Source: Pigmentiphaga kullae (lineage in GTDB: Bacteria > Pseudomonadota > Gammaproteobacteria > Burkholderiales > Burkholderiaceae_B). Taken from it: a DNA stretch of 64,000 bases. Position numbers and translations under genes: made by a program. The stretch is from positions 2,108,001 through 2,172,000 of the forward strand of contig NZ_SGXC01000001.1 in the NCBI RefSeq assembly GCF_004216695.1, in the 5' to 3' direction. The first letter of the stretch is position 1. Each line of letters starts with the position of its first letter. Positions 27,597 through 35,715 of the stretch are shown here, piece by piece. The notes under the pieces were generated by a model. That model saw only the letters and a list, made by a program, of their open reading frames with translations. It ran no database searches and was not told where the DNA came from.

Positions 27597-29375
27597 CTAT
27601 GCGATGCGCAGCGTTGGGGCACCGACTTCGGGGCGCCGGGGTTGTCGGAATTGCTCGATCAGGGCGTCGACCTGGTCCTCGCGCACACCCTCGGCATACG
27701 AGCGACGGAACCAGGCGTTCTCCTCCGGGGTCAGGCTGCGGCGCAACGCATCGACCAGTCGCAGCATGGCGGCATCGGCCGACAACGTTGGGATGACCGC
27801 GGCCACGTGCGCGGGCGTGTCGATCTCCTCGCCAACCTTCGGCAGATAGGCCGGCAGCGCAACATCCTCCAGGTGGGAATGCGCGTTCAGCTGGCCGTTG
27901 AACGGGACGGCCTTGCGTGACCGCGCCTTCTTGACCTCCTCGACGCTCAGGCCGGGATAGGCGGTCTGATCCAGCACCCGGGCGGCTCGCTCGATGTCGG
28001 TCTGCGGCGCGGCCTTGTATTCCTCGCCGATGACGGCGGCCGACAGGCGCTGCTCGTACCGATCGACGTCACGCTCGGGCTCGACGCGATAGACCAGCAT
28101 CTCGCCGTCGTATCGCGGCACCTTCACCTGGATCGCGTCGTCGCCGTAGGCCAGCGCCTGCACCAGCACCGTGTCGCCGCGGTTGACTCCGGCCAGGCCG
28201 CGCAGCGGATAGCTGTTCGCGCTCGCTGCATTCGGGTGCTTGAACGTGATCGTCAGGTCGGGCCGCACCTTGCGCTCCTCCGGCCGACTGGCCATCAGCG
28301 CCCGGCAGATGTCGACGGGCCAGAGAATGCGCAGTTGATCGGCGGTGATGGTCTGCCACAGATCCAGGCGGGCACCGACCACTCGCCCATTGCGCCGCAG
28401 GCGCGTGTCCTGCTCCGGAATCAGGTTGGCGTTGTACGCATTGGTCCAGGCACTGGCGGCGCGATTGAGCGCGACGACGTCATGCACGGGCTCGAACCGC
28501 AGGCGGCTCTCGAATTGGGTCTCGACCAAGTTGTTGCCGTTCTCGACGCCACCCTTGACTCGCGCGTGGCCGGCCTCGTGGGTCTCGTACCGGACATCCA
28601 GCGCCTCCAGCAGGTTCAGGATCGGGCCTGCGCGGTTGGCCGAGCCCTTGTCCCACAGCACCAGGTGCGGCACGCCGTGGAACAGCCGCCCGTCCTGCTG
28701 GCCCCAGGCGAACATGAGGAAGTCGAACAGGCCGTGCATGTCCTCGCCCGCGGCTTCGGTGTACCAGGGGATGACGACACCGCTCGCGCGGTCGTAGAGC
28801 ACGTAACGAAAGACCTTGAACTTGACCTTGGCGTAGTTCTCCAGCTTGTTCTTGTAGAACTCGGAGTCGCGCATGATGTATTGCTTGCCACGCAGGTAGT
28901 AAACGAGGCACAGCGACGGGTCGATCTCGTGAACATGGTTCGGGTGCAGTGCGCGTAGTCGCTGCACCGTGCTGCCGCTGCGCTGGGCGGCGACATTCAG
29001 GCGCCGGTCGCGCATCAGCCGGTTGAGCTGGCTGTTGCTGACGCCGAACGTGACGCCGTTGTTGACCAGGATGCTGCGCGACACCGGCGTGAACATCGTC
29101 TGCTTGCCGTTGTCCCGCACTGATTCGCGCTGTGCGGCGCCCAGGGCCTGCAGGGCTTCCGTGGCGACAGACGTTGAGCCCTTGTCGATACGGGCCTTGC
29201 GACCCGATGTCCAACCGCAATTCGTCTGCAGCTGTCGGTACACGGTCTGCGGTGAGCAGCCCAGGAACGTCGCGGCACGTTCGATCAACGCGCGGCGGCC
29301 GGCTCGGGCTCCCAGGTTATCCAGCTGGGCGGCCACGTCGCGCAGGTAGGTCAGCGAGTCGTGTGCGATCGCCAT
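27597..29375 (-). CDS. MuA-like DDE transposase (subunit A)
   Basis: 592 residues from the ATG at 29375, with SD GGAGG overlapping the end of the gene upstream. The N-terminal region carries HTH DNA-binding domains (for example RAALIERAATFLGCSPQTVYRQLQ-like at 25-50). The RNase H-fold core has D152 in HEIDPSLCLVYY, D242 in LWDKGSANRAGP and E278 in KGGVENGNN, the DDE triad. The C-terminal beta barrel and tail follow. It cuts and joins phage ends in integration and replicative transposition. Ends at 22492 and 60296 fit its action. Confidence 0.95.
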   Translation of the reverse strand: MAIAHDSLTYLRDVAAQLDNLGARAGRRALIERAATFLGCSPQTVYRQLQTNCGWTSGRKARIDKGSTSVATEALQALGAAQRESVRDNGKQTMFTPVSRSILVNNGVTFGVSNSQLNRLMRDRRLNVAAQRSGSTVQRLRALHPNHVHEIDPSLCLVYYLRGKQYIMRDSEFYKNKLENYAKVKFKVFRYVLYDRASGVVIPWYTEAAGEDMHGLFDFLMFAWGQQDGRLFHGVPHLVLWDKGSANRAGPILNLLEALDVRYETHEAGHARVKGGVENGNNLVETQFESRLRFEPVHDVVALNRAASAWTNAYNANLIPEQDTRLRRNGRVVGARLDLWQTITADQLRILWPVDICRALMASRPEERKVRPDLTITFKHPNAASANSYPLRGLAGVNRGDTVLVQALAYGDDAIQVKVPRYDGEMLVYRVEPERDVDRYEQRLSAAVIGEEYKAAPQTDIERAARVLDQTAYPGLSVEEVKKARSRKAVPFNGQLNAHSHLEDVALPAYLPKVGEEIDTPAHVAAVIPTLSADAAMLRLVDALRRSLTPEENAWFRRSYAEGVREDQVDALIEQFRQPRRPEVGAPTLRIA

Positions 29376-29379
29376 GACG

Positions 29380-30405
29380 CTATGCCTCCATGTCGTCATC
29401 GCTGCCCCCCTCATCGGAGTCGGCGAGCCGGTGCGATCGGAACTGGTCGATCTCTTGGCCGAACCGGTTGTGCAGATCGGCCTGGACCGCCGCCACGACC
29501 TGCGCACTGCGATCGACAGCGTCCACCAACTGCATCAGCACCGTGAGTACCGGTACCGGCAGGTCAACCTGCATTTCAGGGTCGTAGCCGTCGCGGCTGG
29601 TCACCTGTTCAGTCCACCACGCATCCAGCGCCGTGGCAGCCTCCAGGTGGCGGCCCAGCGCCTCGTCGACGATGGCCTGGCGCTTGCCGATCTCCTCTTT
29701 GAACTCGGCAACCTTGTCTTCCCAGGAGGCGGTGCCCAGTTGCAGTTTCTCCAGCTTGACCTGCAGGCGCTGTTTCTCCTTCGCTGCGTCGGCGGACAGT
29801 TTCTCCAGCGCCCGCTGTTCGGCCTTGGCGTCCTCCAGTTCTTTGCCATGGGCTTCCCGCTCCTTGCCATGGCGGACCGCCAGCTCCTGCATGAGGTCCA
29901 CAACCTCATCCCGGGTCTTGGCCTCTTCGACGGCCCGCCGGATCAGCTCTTGGTCGGGCGCCGGCAGCGCCTTGATCGCGTTGTAGTCGCGCTGATGGAG
30001 GCCGATGCGCTCCGCTTGCTCGAACGCCTCCTGGCCCAGGAGCCGATGGTTGGATGCGATCTCGCGCATGCGCCTGTAGCTCTTGCCCAGCTTGGCTTCG
30101 CAGAACTCGTCAATACTTTCAAAATGGCGACCGTCGCCACTCTTGGGATTCCGCAGCAACCTCCAAGCCTTTGATTTCTTTACGTTTTCAAATATCTGGA
30201 TCAAGGCGGAATTGGCGACGGTCGCCACAAAGTCGAGCGCCTCCAGCCGTCCGAGGTCGACTCCGGCCGCGAGGACCTCGTCCATTTCGTCCTGCCGTTG
30301 TATGTCGGCGACCGTGCGGACGGCGATGACGTCTTCGACGTATGCCTGTGTGTTCACCTCGGGCAATGGTGCCGCGACGGCGACTTCGGTTTTCTTTCTG
30401 GCCAC
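29380..30405 (-). CDS. Coiled-coil early phage protein upstream of transposase
   Basis: 341 residues. Residues about 55-150 are a globular part with FESIDEFCEAKLGKSYRRMREIASNHRLLG, which resembles the DNA-binding helices of ParB/KfrA-like proteins. Residues about 175-260 are a strong Glu/Lys/Ala coiled coil (KEREAHGKELEDAKAEQRALEKLSADAAKEK). Proteins of this layout occur before transposase genes in related phages, but I do not know their function. Stop is 5 bp before the MuA start. Confidence 0.8.
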   Translation of the reverse strand: MARKKTEVAVAAPLPEVNTQAYVEDVIAVRTVADIQRQDEMDEVLAAGVDLGRLEALDFVATVANSALIQIFENVKKSKAWRLLRNPKSGDGRHFESIDEFCEAKLGKSYRRMREIASNHRLLGQEAFEQAERIGLHQRDYNAIKALPAPDQELIRRAVEEAKTRDEVVDLMQELAVRHGKEREAHGKELEDAKAEQRALEKLSADAAKEKQRLQVKLEKLQLGTASWEDKVAEFKEEIGKRQAIVDEALGRHLEAATALDAWWTEQVTSRDGYDPEMQVDLPVPVLTVLMQLVDAVDRSAQVVAAVQADLHNRFGQEIDQFRSHRLADSDEGGSDDDMEA

Positions 30406-30417
30406 GGTATGTGCTCC

Positions 30418-30729
30418 TTACGGCAGGCGGGTATAGCGTTGGCGGCGCTCGTCCAGGGCGGTCTGTGCGCGGCCCATGGCGGCGTCGAATGCATGGGCGA
30501 CCTGGACCAGCTTCGGTCCGAGCAGCCACATATCGGATTGGGTCGGATCGCGTTCGGCCAGGCCGGCGGCCCGCAGGTTCTCCAGCGCGCGTAATGCCGT
30601 TGGGGCCGGGATATCGACGGCGGCGGCGACGTCCTTGAGCCGCAACCCTTGGAAATCGCGGGCGGCCAGGGCAAGCATGACTTTCAGCGTGCGCTGGACC
30701 TGGTCGCTGACGTAGCGGTCATCGCTCAT
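30418..30729 (-). CDS. IclR-type winged-helix DNA-binding protein
   Basis: 103 residues from the ATG at 30729. VQRTLKVMLALAARDFQGLRLKDVAAAVDIPAPTALRALENLRAAGLAERD is an IclR-like N-terminal wHTH without an effector domain. Probably a phage early regulator. A longer in-frame reading overlaps a plus-strand reading frame and lacks an SD. Confidence 0.82.
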   Translation of the reverse strand: MSDDRYVSDQVQRTLKVMLALAARDFQGLRLKDVAAAVDIPAPTALRALENLRAAGLAERDPTQSDMWLLGPKLVQVAHAFDAAMGRAQTALDERRQRYTRLP

Positions 30730-30783
30730 TTCGACAGTCCCCCGTGTGATACCGTCCAGTTCTTGACACCGGGAACAGCCGTC

Positions 30784-31077
30784 ATGAACAAAGCCGAAAG
30801 CGAGCCGCTGACGCTCGAAGAGCGCCTGCAGGTCATGGAAATCCTCGTGGAGGAACTCATTTGGGGGCTCCACCTTGAGGATCTACCGGCCCGGCAGGCG
30901 ATTGCTCAGAGCCTGTACACAAGGCTCGAAGGGATGCAGCGAGATCAGGCATCCCGTGCTCCAGTGCTAGCCGTTCTATATCGGCACGCAGACTCGCTGT
31001 CTGAGCTCGATAGGACTCCGGATTGGCTAAGGCCCGTTCTACGACCCTTTGCACGGCCTGGGGATTCGGACGGATAA
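30784..31077 (+). CDS. Possible small phage gene opposing the early operon
   Basis: 97 residues from ATG 30784. ESEPLTLEERLQVMEILVEELIWGLHLEDLPARQAIAQSLYTRLEGMQRDQ reads like a helical protein with good codon use over its first 25 codons, a stretch with no gene on the other strand. Its last two thirds overlap, tail to tail, the better supported minus-strand gene at 30857-31360. It is either a real overlapping gene or chance. No family recognised. Confidence 0.4.
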   Translation: MNKAESEPLTLEERLQVMEILVEELIWGLHLEDLPARQAIAQSLYTRLEGMQRDQASRAPVLAVLYRHADSLSELDRTPDWLRPVLRPFARPGDSDG

Positions 31078-31360
31078 GTGCACGCAGGAAATCGCCGTGA
31101 TCAGCCGTCGTCGGGAACAGAGGATTCGGCACCCACGTAGGTGGGCGCTCGGCGTGCTGAGAGCAGCACTTGGTCATCTGCTCCAGCTTGCGCGCAGCGT
31201 GCTCTTGGATCTGCAGGCCCTTACGAACGGCCGCCTGCAGGCAATCGGCCAACGGCCCGGCCGGAATGACGATGGCGCCGTAGCTGGTATGGATCTCGAA
31301 GCCGCGCTCCATATCCGGGACCTGCTTCGCCAGTGCATAGAGAATGTCGTCACGGGTCAT
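30857..31360 (-). CDS. Hypothetical early phage protein
   Basis: 167 residues. The start ATG overlaps the stop of the upstream regulator (ATGA). MTRDDILYALAKQVPDMERGFEIHTSYGAIVIPAG is followed by a helical middle and a tail LRADIERLALEHGMPDLAASLRAL. Codon choice is consistent along its length. No family recognised. Confidence 0.75.
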   Translation of the reverse strand: MTRDDILYALAKQVPDMERGFEIHTSYGAIVIPAGPLADCLQAAVRKGLQIQEHAARKLEQMTKCCSQHAERPPTWVPNPLFPTTADHGDFLRALIRPNPQAVQRVVERALANPESYRAQTASLRADIERLALEHGMPDLAASLRALCTGSEQSPAGPVDPQGGAPK

Positions 31361-31830
31361 GACTGGACTCCTAGATCAAGTTGAGGGGTCTCGTGCTGCT
31401 GCACGTTGTGGCGATGCCATGCCAGACCTTCCAGGCCTAGCTGAATTGCCGAGATGGTTGAATCCTGGTCCGCGCGGCCCGCGTAGAACTGCAGGAGCGC
31501 GCCAACCGCCCCATGCAATTGCTCTTGCAGTGCCTGCATGTCAGCCGCGGTCGCATCGCGGCCGACCGGGAGGTCGATCACGAGTTTTCCGCTGCTTGCG
31601 GCCAGCCAGCGAGTCACGAAATTGCATCCGCACGCGTGTTCGTAGACAGGGATCAGATTCGCGGGCATGCGGCCCGTGCTGAGCCACTTGTAGAGGGCGT
31701 CATGCGTGACGCCCATGAGATCGGCGATTCGTTCAACCGAGAGCCTGCGCCGCTCGATCGCAAAATCCTTCGCGAGTCGTAGCGCCTCCAGCAAGCTATT
31801 CGGTTGAACCGATTTCCAGTTCCTGCGCAT
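31357..31830 (-). CDS. HTH phage regulator (CII/Cox-like)
   Basis: 157 residues. SVERIADLMGVTHDALYKWLSTGRMPANLIPVYEHACGCNFVTRWLA is a helix-turn-helix followed by a segment seen in phage CII/CP76-like regulators. The C-terminal part is helical (AADMQALQEQLHGAVGALLQFYAG). Probably controls the early operon or the lysogeny decision. Overlaps the next gene by 4 bp. Confidence 0.78.
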   Translation of the reverse strand: MRRNWKSVQPNSLLEALRLAKDFAIERRRLSVERIADLMGVTHDALYKWLSTGRMPANLIPVYEHACGCNFVTRWLAASSGKLVIDLPVGRDATAADMQALQEQLHGAVGALLQFYAGRADQDSTISAIQLGLEGLAWHRHNVQQHETPQLDLGVQS

Positions 31831-31954
31831 GGTTGGACGGTCCCCTCAGCGGCGTTGAATACCGGCGTCCAAACAAAGCCGGGATTTCGACGTGTAGAAA
31901 ATCATTTCAGCGGGCATAATTGGCATGGCGCTTGTGGATCGGACATGGCCGCAT

Positions 31955-32149
31955 TCACGCGGCTTGACGGTCAGCGCTGGCTTTGAGGCCCAGGGCGACA
32001 GCGATTTCGTGCGCCTTGCCGTAATGCCCCTTGTATTGGCCGTTCAGAACGCGGTAGACATCGTTCAAACGGTAGTTGTGCTCGCGAGCGAAGGCCGAGA
32101 ACGTCCGGCCCTCGCGGCGGAATTTGGCCTTGATTTGGTCAGAGGTCAT
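31955..32149 (-). CDS. Ner-like/BcepMu gp16-family DNA-binding protein
   Basis: 64 residues from the ATG at 32149 (SD AGGAGC). MTSDQIKAKFRREGRTFSAFAREHNYRLNDVYRVLNGQYKGHYGKAHEIAVALGLK is a compact HTH of the BcepMu gp16 family, comparable in role to Mu Ner. It is the first gene of the leftward operon, divergent from the repressor, so it likely limits early or repressor transcription during lytic growth. Confidence 0.85.
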   Translation of the reverse strand: MTSDQIKAKFRREGRTFSAFAREHNYRLNDVYRVLNGQYKGHYGKAHEIAVALGLKASADRQAA

Positions 32150-32179
32150 GCTGGGCTCCTGATCGGATTGACGGTGGAG

Positions 32180-32230
32180 TGCCAATTTCTCGCGCTGTCC
32201 TTGGCCGGAGTTGATGCGATGAAATTGGCA
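32180..32230. promoter_or_regulatory. Divergent lysogeny-switch region with inverted repeat
   Basis: TGCCAATTTC (32180-32189) and its exact reverse complement GAAATTGGCA (32221-32230) lie between the Ner-like gene and the repressor. A further related TAATTGGCA is at 31917. Two near-identical 14-mers, TGCGGAAATCTGCA (32251) and TGCGGATATCTGCG (32282), flank the repressor start. These are candidate operators for the repressor and the Ner-like protein. Confidence 0.55.
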
Positions 32231-32273
32231 ATTTCTTCAACATATTTTGGTGCGGAAATCTGCACCTGTCAAC

Positions 32274-32726
32274 ATGGAAGATGCGGATATCTGCGCCATT
32301 GGCGCGCGTCTGAAGGCCGAACGAGAACGGCTCGGGCTCACCCAGCCGGCGTTTGCGGATGCTGCTGGTGCCAAGAAGCGAACGCTGATCGATTGGGAAA
32401 AGGGCGTCTCGTCCCCAACAGCAGTGCAGCTTTCGGCACTAGCGACGCTTGGGGTCGACGTTCTCTATGTGCTTACAGGAGATTGGGCGACCACTCAGGC
32501 GCCAGCGCCGTCTCTTTCTGAAGACGAGATTGCACTGTTGGCGCTATATCGCACGGCCCCGACTGCTGGTAAGGCCGCAGCAGTGGGGGCACTTCGGGGT
32601 GCTGTGGCTCATAAAAAGGCCGCCAAGTACTCAGTCGAGGCAGAGCGTCTGGAAATAGGTCAGCTCATCCACGGGCCAGTCAGACAGGACGGACTGACCA
32701 TCAACGTGGGGAAAAAGAAGAAATGA
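32274..32726 (+). CDS. XRE-type phage repressor
   Basis: 150 residues from the ATG at 32274 (a TTG at 32247 is also in frame). ARLKAERERLGLTQPAFADAAGAKKRTLIDWEKGVSSPTAVQLSALATLGVDVLYVLTG is a Cro/C1-type HTH. The C-terminal 70 residues are short and lack an S24 peptidase, so induction would not be by RecA self-cleavage as in lambda. Divergent from the early operon, it is the best candidate for the lysogeny repressor. No good SD precedes the ATG, so the message may be leaderless. Confidence 0.85.
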   Translation: MEDADICAIGARLKAERERLGLTQPAFADAAGAKKRTLIDWEKGVSSPTAVQLSALATLGVDVLYVLTGDWATTQAPAPSLSEDEIALLALYRTAPTAGKAAAVGALRGAVAHKKAAKYSVEAERLEIGQLIHGPVRQDGLTINVGKKKK

Positions 32727-32965
32727 AGAGGTGGGTGGGGCAAGCAGCACACACGATCGATAACTACAAACCGAATATTCGACAGCACATCCATCTGCGG
32801 TTGAAGGGAGACCGGGTCGTGACGGTGTTGGTGTTGGGACCGTCGGATATTGCCGAGCTATGTCCCGCAAAAAAAATGACTGGCGGCGTCGCCTGGCTAC
32901 AGCTGCCCCTCGCCGAAAGACATAAAAAAAACGGCGGACATGGCGGTAAATTGAGTTCCGCGTGA
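32723..32965 (+). CDS. Possible small phage protein
   Basis: 80 residues, with a start overlapping the repressor stop (ATGA), which favours coupling. It is Lys/His-rich, contains two A-runs of 8 bases, and has lower GC and poorer codon use than the neighbours. No family recognised. It may be a decayed or recently acquired gene. Confidence 0.35.
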   Translation: MKRWVGQAAHTIDNYKPNIRQHIHLRLKGDRVVTVLVLGPSDIAELCPAKKMTGGVAWLQLPLAERHKKNGGHGGKLSSA

Positions 32966-32998
32966 TTCGTTTACTGAATACTTGATGTGGGGGATGGG

Positions 32999-33517
32999 AT
33001 GAGCGTCTTTCTCCGTGCAGTGCTCGGAATAGCATTTTCAATGGTGGCGGCTCAAGCCACAGCATTTGAATTCAAGGGTTTTCCCATTGGTGAGAGCCAG
33101 GAAGCCTTTCTTCAGCTTCATCATTGGAAATGCACGCCTGTAAAACCACAGCATGGCCCCTATGACGAGATTTGCTTACCAGACTCGTTTCCAGACAAGA
33201 CCTACATGGGAAAGCCAACTCAATTGCGCGCCTATGTACTGGACGGGCGCGTTGTCAGCATCGAAGTCGACCCGTGGCGGGTGTATTTCAATGAGATCGT
33301 TGCCGCGCTGACAGAGAAATATGGGCCTCCCACACTGGACACGTCGATTCCGGATCGACGGAGGGCAAAATGGAAGGATGCCCAGGGCAACTCAATCTCG
33401 CTTCTCGAGAAGCTGGTCGGCGAAAACGGTTTCCTGACCATTACCTCGGCCTACGGTGCTGACGAGATCGCCCGCCGCCGTGCGGCGATGGAAGCCGCGA
33501 AGAAACGGGACATGTAG
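32999..33517 (+). CDS. Exported hypothetical protein, candidate moron
   Basis: 172 residues from the ATG at 32999. MSVFLRAVLGIAFSMVAAQATA is a Sec signal peptide, and the mature part begins FEFKGFPIGESQEAF. It has cysteines in WKCTP and DEICLP that could form a disulfide. Central EVDPWRVYFNEIVAALTEKYGPP resembles small periplasmic proteins found widely in bacteria. Codon use is visibly less GC-rich than flanking phage genes. Lying between repressor and lysis module, it is probably expressed from the prophage (lysogenic conversion or superinfection exclusion). Function unknown. Confidence 0.75.
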   Translation: MSVFLRAVLGIAFSMVAAQATAFEFKGFPIGESQEAFLQLHHWKCTPVKPQHGPYDEICLPDSFPDKTYMGKPTQLRAYVLDGRVVSIEVDPWRVYFNEIVAALTEKYGPPTLDTSIPDRRRAKWKDAQGNSISLLEKLVGENGFLTITSAYGADEIARRRAAMEAAKKRDM

Positions 33518-33546
33518 GCACGGTCAAGCGGGAGGCGGAAACCGAG

Positions 33547-34047
33547 ATGTCCGAGATCAGCGATGTGGTGCTTGTTGCCCTGATTACAGCGGTGGGGACT
33601 TTGGCCGCGGGGATCGTCAGCCAACTCCTGTCAGCACGAGCAGCCAGTAAACAAGTAACCCAACAACAAGAGCGAGAAGAAGCGAGCTGGCGACGCACCG
33701 AAGCCAAGGAAAAGGAGGATCGGCAAGCGGCTCTTGTCCAGGAGTTCTGGGGGTATATCTTGCAATCTCAGACTCGAATGCTGAATCAGCGAGATGAGGG
33801 GCGACGTTGGCCGCAAACGCCTGCCGAAGAGCTACCGTCCACCGTTGCCGCGCAAGCCTACGCCGTTGCATTGCTCGGGATACCCTCTGTGCGCACCCTG
33901 GCCAAGGGGTACTACCGTGCCACCGCCGAGTGCGAAACCCTGGCCGCCAGCTCCGATATTGAGCAAATCGGACGGGCCCTGAACGCTTGGAGAGCTTATT
34001 TCGACGCATTGGAAAAAGCGATAATCGAGCTGATGGATCGGGATTGA
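33547..34047 (+). CDS. Membrane-anchored hypothetical protein, candidate moron
   Basis: 166 residues. One N-terminal membrane helix (VVLVALITAVGTLAAGIVSQLL) is followed by a charged helix rich in Gln/Glu/Arg (about 35-65) and a helical C-terminal domain. This N-in single-anchor layout is common in phage exclusion proteins, but no family is recognised. It follows the exported protein gene by 29 bp and precedes a hairpin, so the two may form a unit expressed apart from the late genes. Confidence 0.7.
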   Translation: MSEISDVVLVALITAVGTLAAGIVSQLLSARAASKQVTQQQEREEASWRRTEAKEKEDRQAALVQEFWGYILQSQTRMLNQRDEGRRWPQTPAEELPSTVAAQAYAVALLGIPSVRTLAKGYYRATAECETLAASSDIEQIGRALNAWRAYFDALEKAIIELMDRD

Positions 34048-34059
34048 TCAATTCCACGG

Positions 34060-34084
34060 GAGGGCTCGTAGTACCTTAGCCCTC
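34060..34084 (+). terminator. Putative terminator after the moron pair
   Basis: GAGGGCT and AGCCCTC form a 7-bp stem around an 11-nt loop, 12 bp after the preceding stop, followed by a T-rich stretch (GTGTCTTTCGGTCGTATTTTT). It would separate the candidate morons from the lysis and late genes. Confidence 0.5.
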
Positions 34085-34171
34085 GTGTCTTTCGGTCGTA
34101 TTTTTCCCTCGTCCAAAAGACGCCCATAGCGGGCAGCGGCACGATGGCGACGTTCCTTCAGGAGACGTCGC

Positions 34172-34540
34172 ATGTCCGCCAATCTGGTCCCCCCGGTTTA
34201 TCGCTTCCTCCCACGCCTGACCACCTGGCTGATCCTCTCGATCATCCTGGTCATTGCCATCTACTTGGTATCGCCCGCCCAGTTGCCGGTGGCCCTGTAC
34301 AAACTGGCGCTGATCAGCCTGGCCGCCGTCGTGGCGTACTGGCTGGATCGTGCGCTGTTCCCCTACGCGAGGCCGGACGGCTACCTCAAGGAAGATTGGC
34401 GGTGCGAGCTGGACGGTGGCGGGTGTGAATCCGTCGACTACCCGGTAGCGGATGGCTATGCGCTCGTCTTCTGCGCGGCCATGATCCGTCGTGCTGTCGT
34501 CGTCCTCGCTGTCGTCGTGGGCGTTGCGCTGGGCCTGTGA
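34172..34540 (+). CDS. Putative holin
   Basis: 122 residues with three hydrophobic segments: about 15-34 (TWLILSIILVIAIYLV), 40-60 (ALYKLALISLAAVVAYWL) and 105-121 (AVVVLAVVVGVALGL). Its stop overlaps the start of the transglycosylase gene (GTGATG), and spanins follow, so a holin role fits. Such proteins permeabilise the inner membrane to release or activate the endolysin. Start ATG follows GGAGACGTCGC. Confidence 0.78.
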   Translation: MSANLVPPVYRFLPRLTTWLILSIILVIAIYLVSPAQLPVALYKLALISLAAVVAYWLDRALFPYARPDGYLKEDWRCELDGGGCESVDYPVADGYALVFCAAMIRRAVVVLAVVVGVALGL

Positions 34541-35151
34541 TGCGCATCCAGACAGCAGTGCTGTTGCCCCTGATCCTCTGGCTGGGCTGCGCAGCCGCGG
34601 CGGATGTTCCGCGCGCGGCCCTGGCGTATCGAGACGATCTGGTGCGCAACGCACGCTACGCCTGGGGTCTGAACGCCCCGGTAGCGACGTTCGCAGGCCA
34701 GATTCACCAGGAGAGCACCTGGCGGCCGGATGCGGTATCCGCCGTGGGGGCCCAGGGCCTCGCCCAGTTCATGCCGGCGACCGCCGCCTGGATCTCGCGG
34801 CTGTACCCCGCGCTGGCCGAGAACAGGCCCTACAACCCGGCATGGGCGTTGCGCGCCCTCGTAACCTACGACCGCTGGCTGTTCGACCGCATCCGCGCAC
34901 GCGATGACTGCGAGCGGATGGCCATGGCCCTGTCTGCGTACAACGGCGGCCTCGGCTGGATCAGCCGTGACCAGGCGCTGGCATCGAGTCTGGGGCTCGA
35001 TCCGCTGGCATGGTTCTCGTCCGTCGAGCGGGTCAACGCAGGCCGCTCGGCGGCGAACTGGCGCGAGAACCGTGCCTATCCCGATCGGATCATTCGCCGC
35101 CATCAGCCGCTGTATGCCGCGGCTGGATGGGGGCCGGGGGTATGTCCATGA
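34540..35151 (+). CDS. Lytic transglycosylase endolysin (SLT fold)
   Basis: 203 residues. An N-terminal hydrophobic stretch (TAVLLPLILWLGCAAA) acts as signal or anchor. The SLT domain has catalytic E58 in IHQESTWRPDAVS, then GAQGLAQFMPATAAW and ALSAYNGGLGWI. It cleaves peptidoglycan glycan strands for lysis. The gene overlaps the holin stop, and the i-spanin begins 10 bp before its own stop. Confidence 0.9.
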   Translation: MRIQTAVLLPLILWLGCAAAADVPRAALAYRDDLVRNARYAWGLNAPVATFAGQIHQESTWRPDAVSAVGAQGLAQFMPATAAWISRLYPALAENRPYNPAWALRALVTYDRWLFDRIRARDDCERMAMALSAYNGGLGWISRDQALASSLGLDPLAWFSSVERVNAGRSAANWRENRAYPDRIIRRHQPLYAAAGWGPGVCP

Positions 35152-35597
35152 AATGGATCGCAGGCGTTGTGGTGGTCCTGGCGGTTCTGCTGGGAATCGG
35201 GGCCGGGTATGGCCTGGGCCAGCGGGCGGGCTTCGCGCAGGGCAAGCAGGCCGGCAAGGACAGCGTGACCGCGGCCAGCAGCACGAACGTGGTGAACCAG
35301 CTCAATACCGTGCTGCGCGGGACCAATGACCTGGTTGCGCGCAGCAATGCTGCCAGCTCGCAACTCAGCAGGCTCCTGGCCGAGGCTGGGCGCATCAACT
35401 CTCAATCCACCGAGGAGCTGCGCAATGCGCTCAAGAAAACCGCTGGCGATCGCCTTGGTTGCCGCTATGACGACGACGTCATGCGCCGCCTGGAAGCCTC
35501 CCGAATCCGGGCCGCCACCGCCGCCACCTCCGGCACCGCCGCTGGTGTTGCCCGCGGAAATGGCGGTGCCGTGTCCGGAGCCGGCGGCGCCGAGTAG
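35142..35597 (+). CDS. i-spanin (Rz-like)
   Basis: 151 residues from ATG 35142 (a second ATG at 35148 is possible). One N-terminal membrane helix (WIAGVVVVLAVLLGIGAGYGLG), then a periplasmic helical region (NQLNTVLRGTNDLVARSNAASSQLSRLLAEAG). The C-terminus is Ala/Gly-rich because the DNA there also encodes the o-spanin in another frame. Inner-membrane partner of the spanin complex that disrupts the outer membrane at lysis. Confidence 0.8.
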   Translation: MSMKWIAGVVVVLAVLLGIGAGYGLGQRAGFAQGKQAGKDSVTAASSTNVVNQLNTVLRGTNDLVARSNAASSQLSRLLAEAGRINSQSTEELRNALKKTAGDRLGCRYDDDVMRRLEASRIRAATAATSGTAAGVARGNGGAVSGAGGAE

Positions 35598-35715
35598 CAA
35601 CCATGGGGACGACATGACCGAGGCGCTGGATGTGATGTACGGGCTGTATGGCAAATGCGCCGGGATCCACATGGACCTGATCAACTGGCTGGCCACGGAG
35701 CAATCACGCCGATGA
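35425..35715 (+). CDS. o-spanin (Rz1-like) overlapping Rz
   Basis: 96 residues from ATG 35425 (CGAGGAG upstream). A lipoprotein signal ends at C20 (lipobox in TTTSC). A proline-rich region follows (PPESGPPPPPPPAPP), the hallmark of Rz1-type outer-membrane spanins. It begins inside the Rz-like gene in a different frame and runs 118 bp past its end. Longer than most Rz1 proteins because of the C-terminal DALDVMYGLYGKCAGIHMD-type tail. Confidence 0.82.
   Translation: MRSRKPLAIALVAAMTTTSCAAWKPPESGPPPPPPPAPPLVLPAEMAVPCPEPAAPSSNHGDDMTEALDVMYGLYGKCAGIHMDLINWLATEQSRR

Noticed and set aside
32631-33065. 144-codon minus-strand frame opposite the repressor end
   Set aside because: Overlaps the repressor and exported protein genes and shows no start signal or domain.
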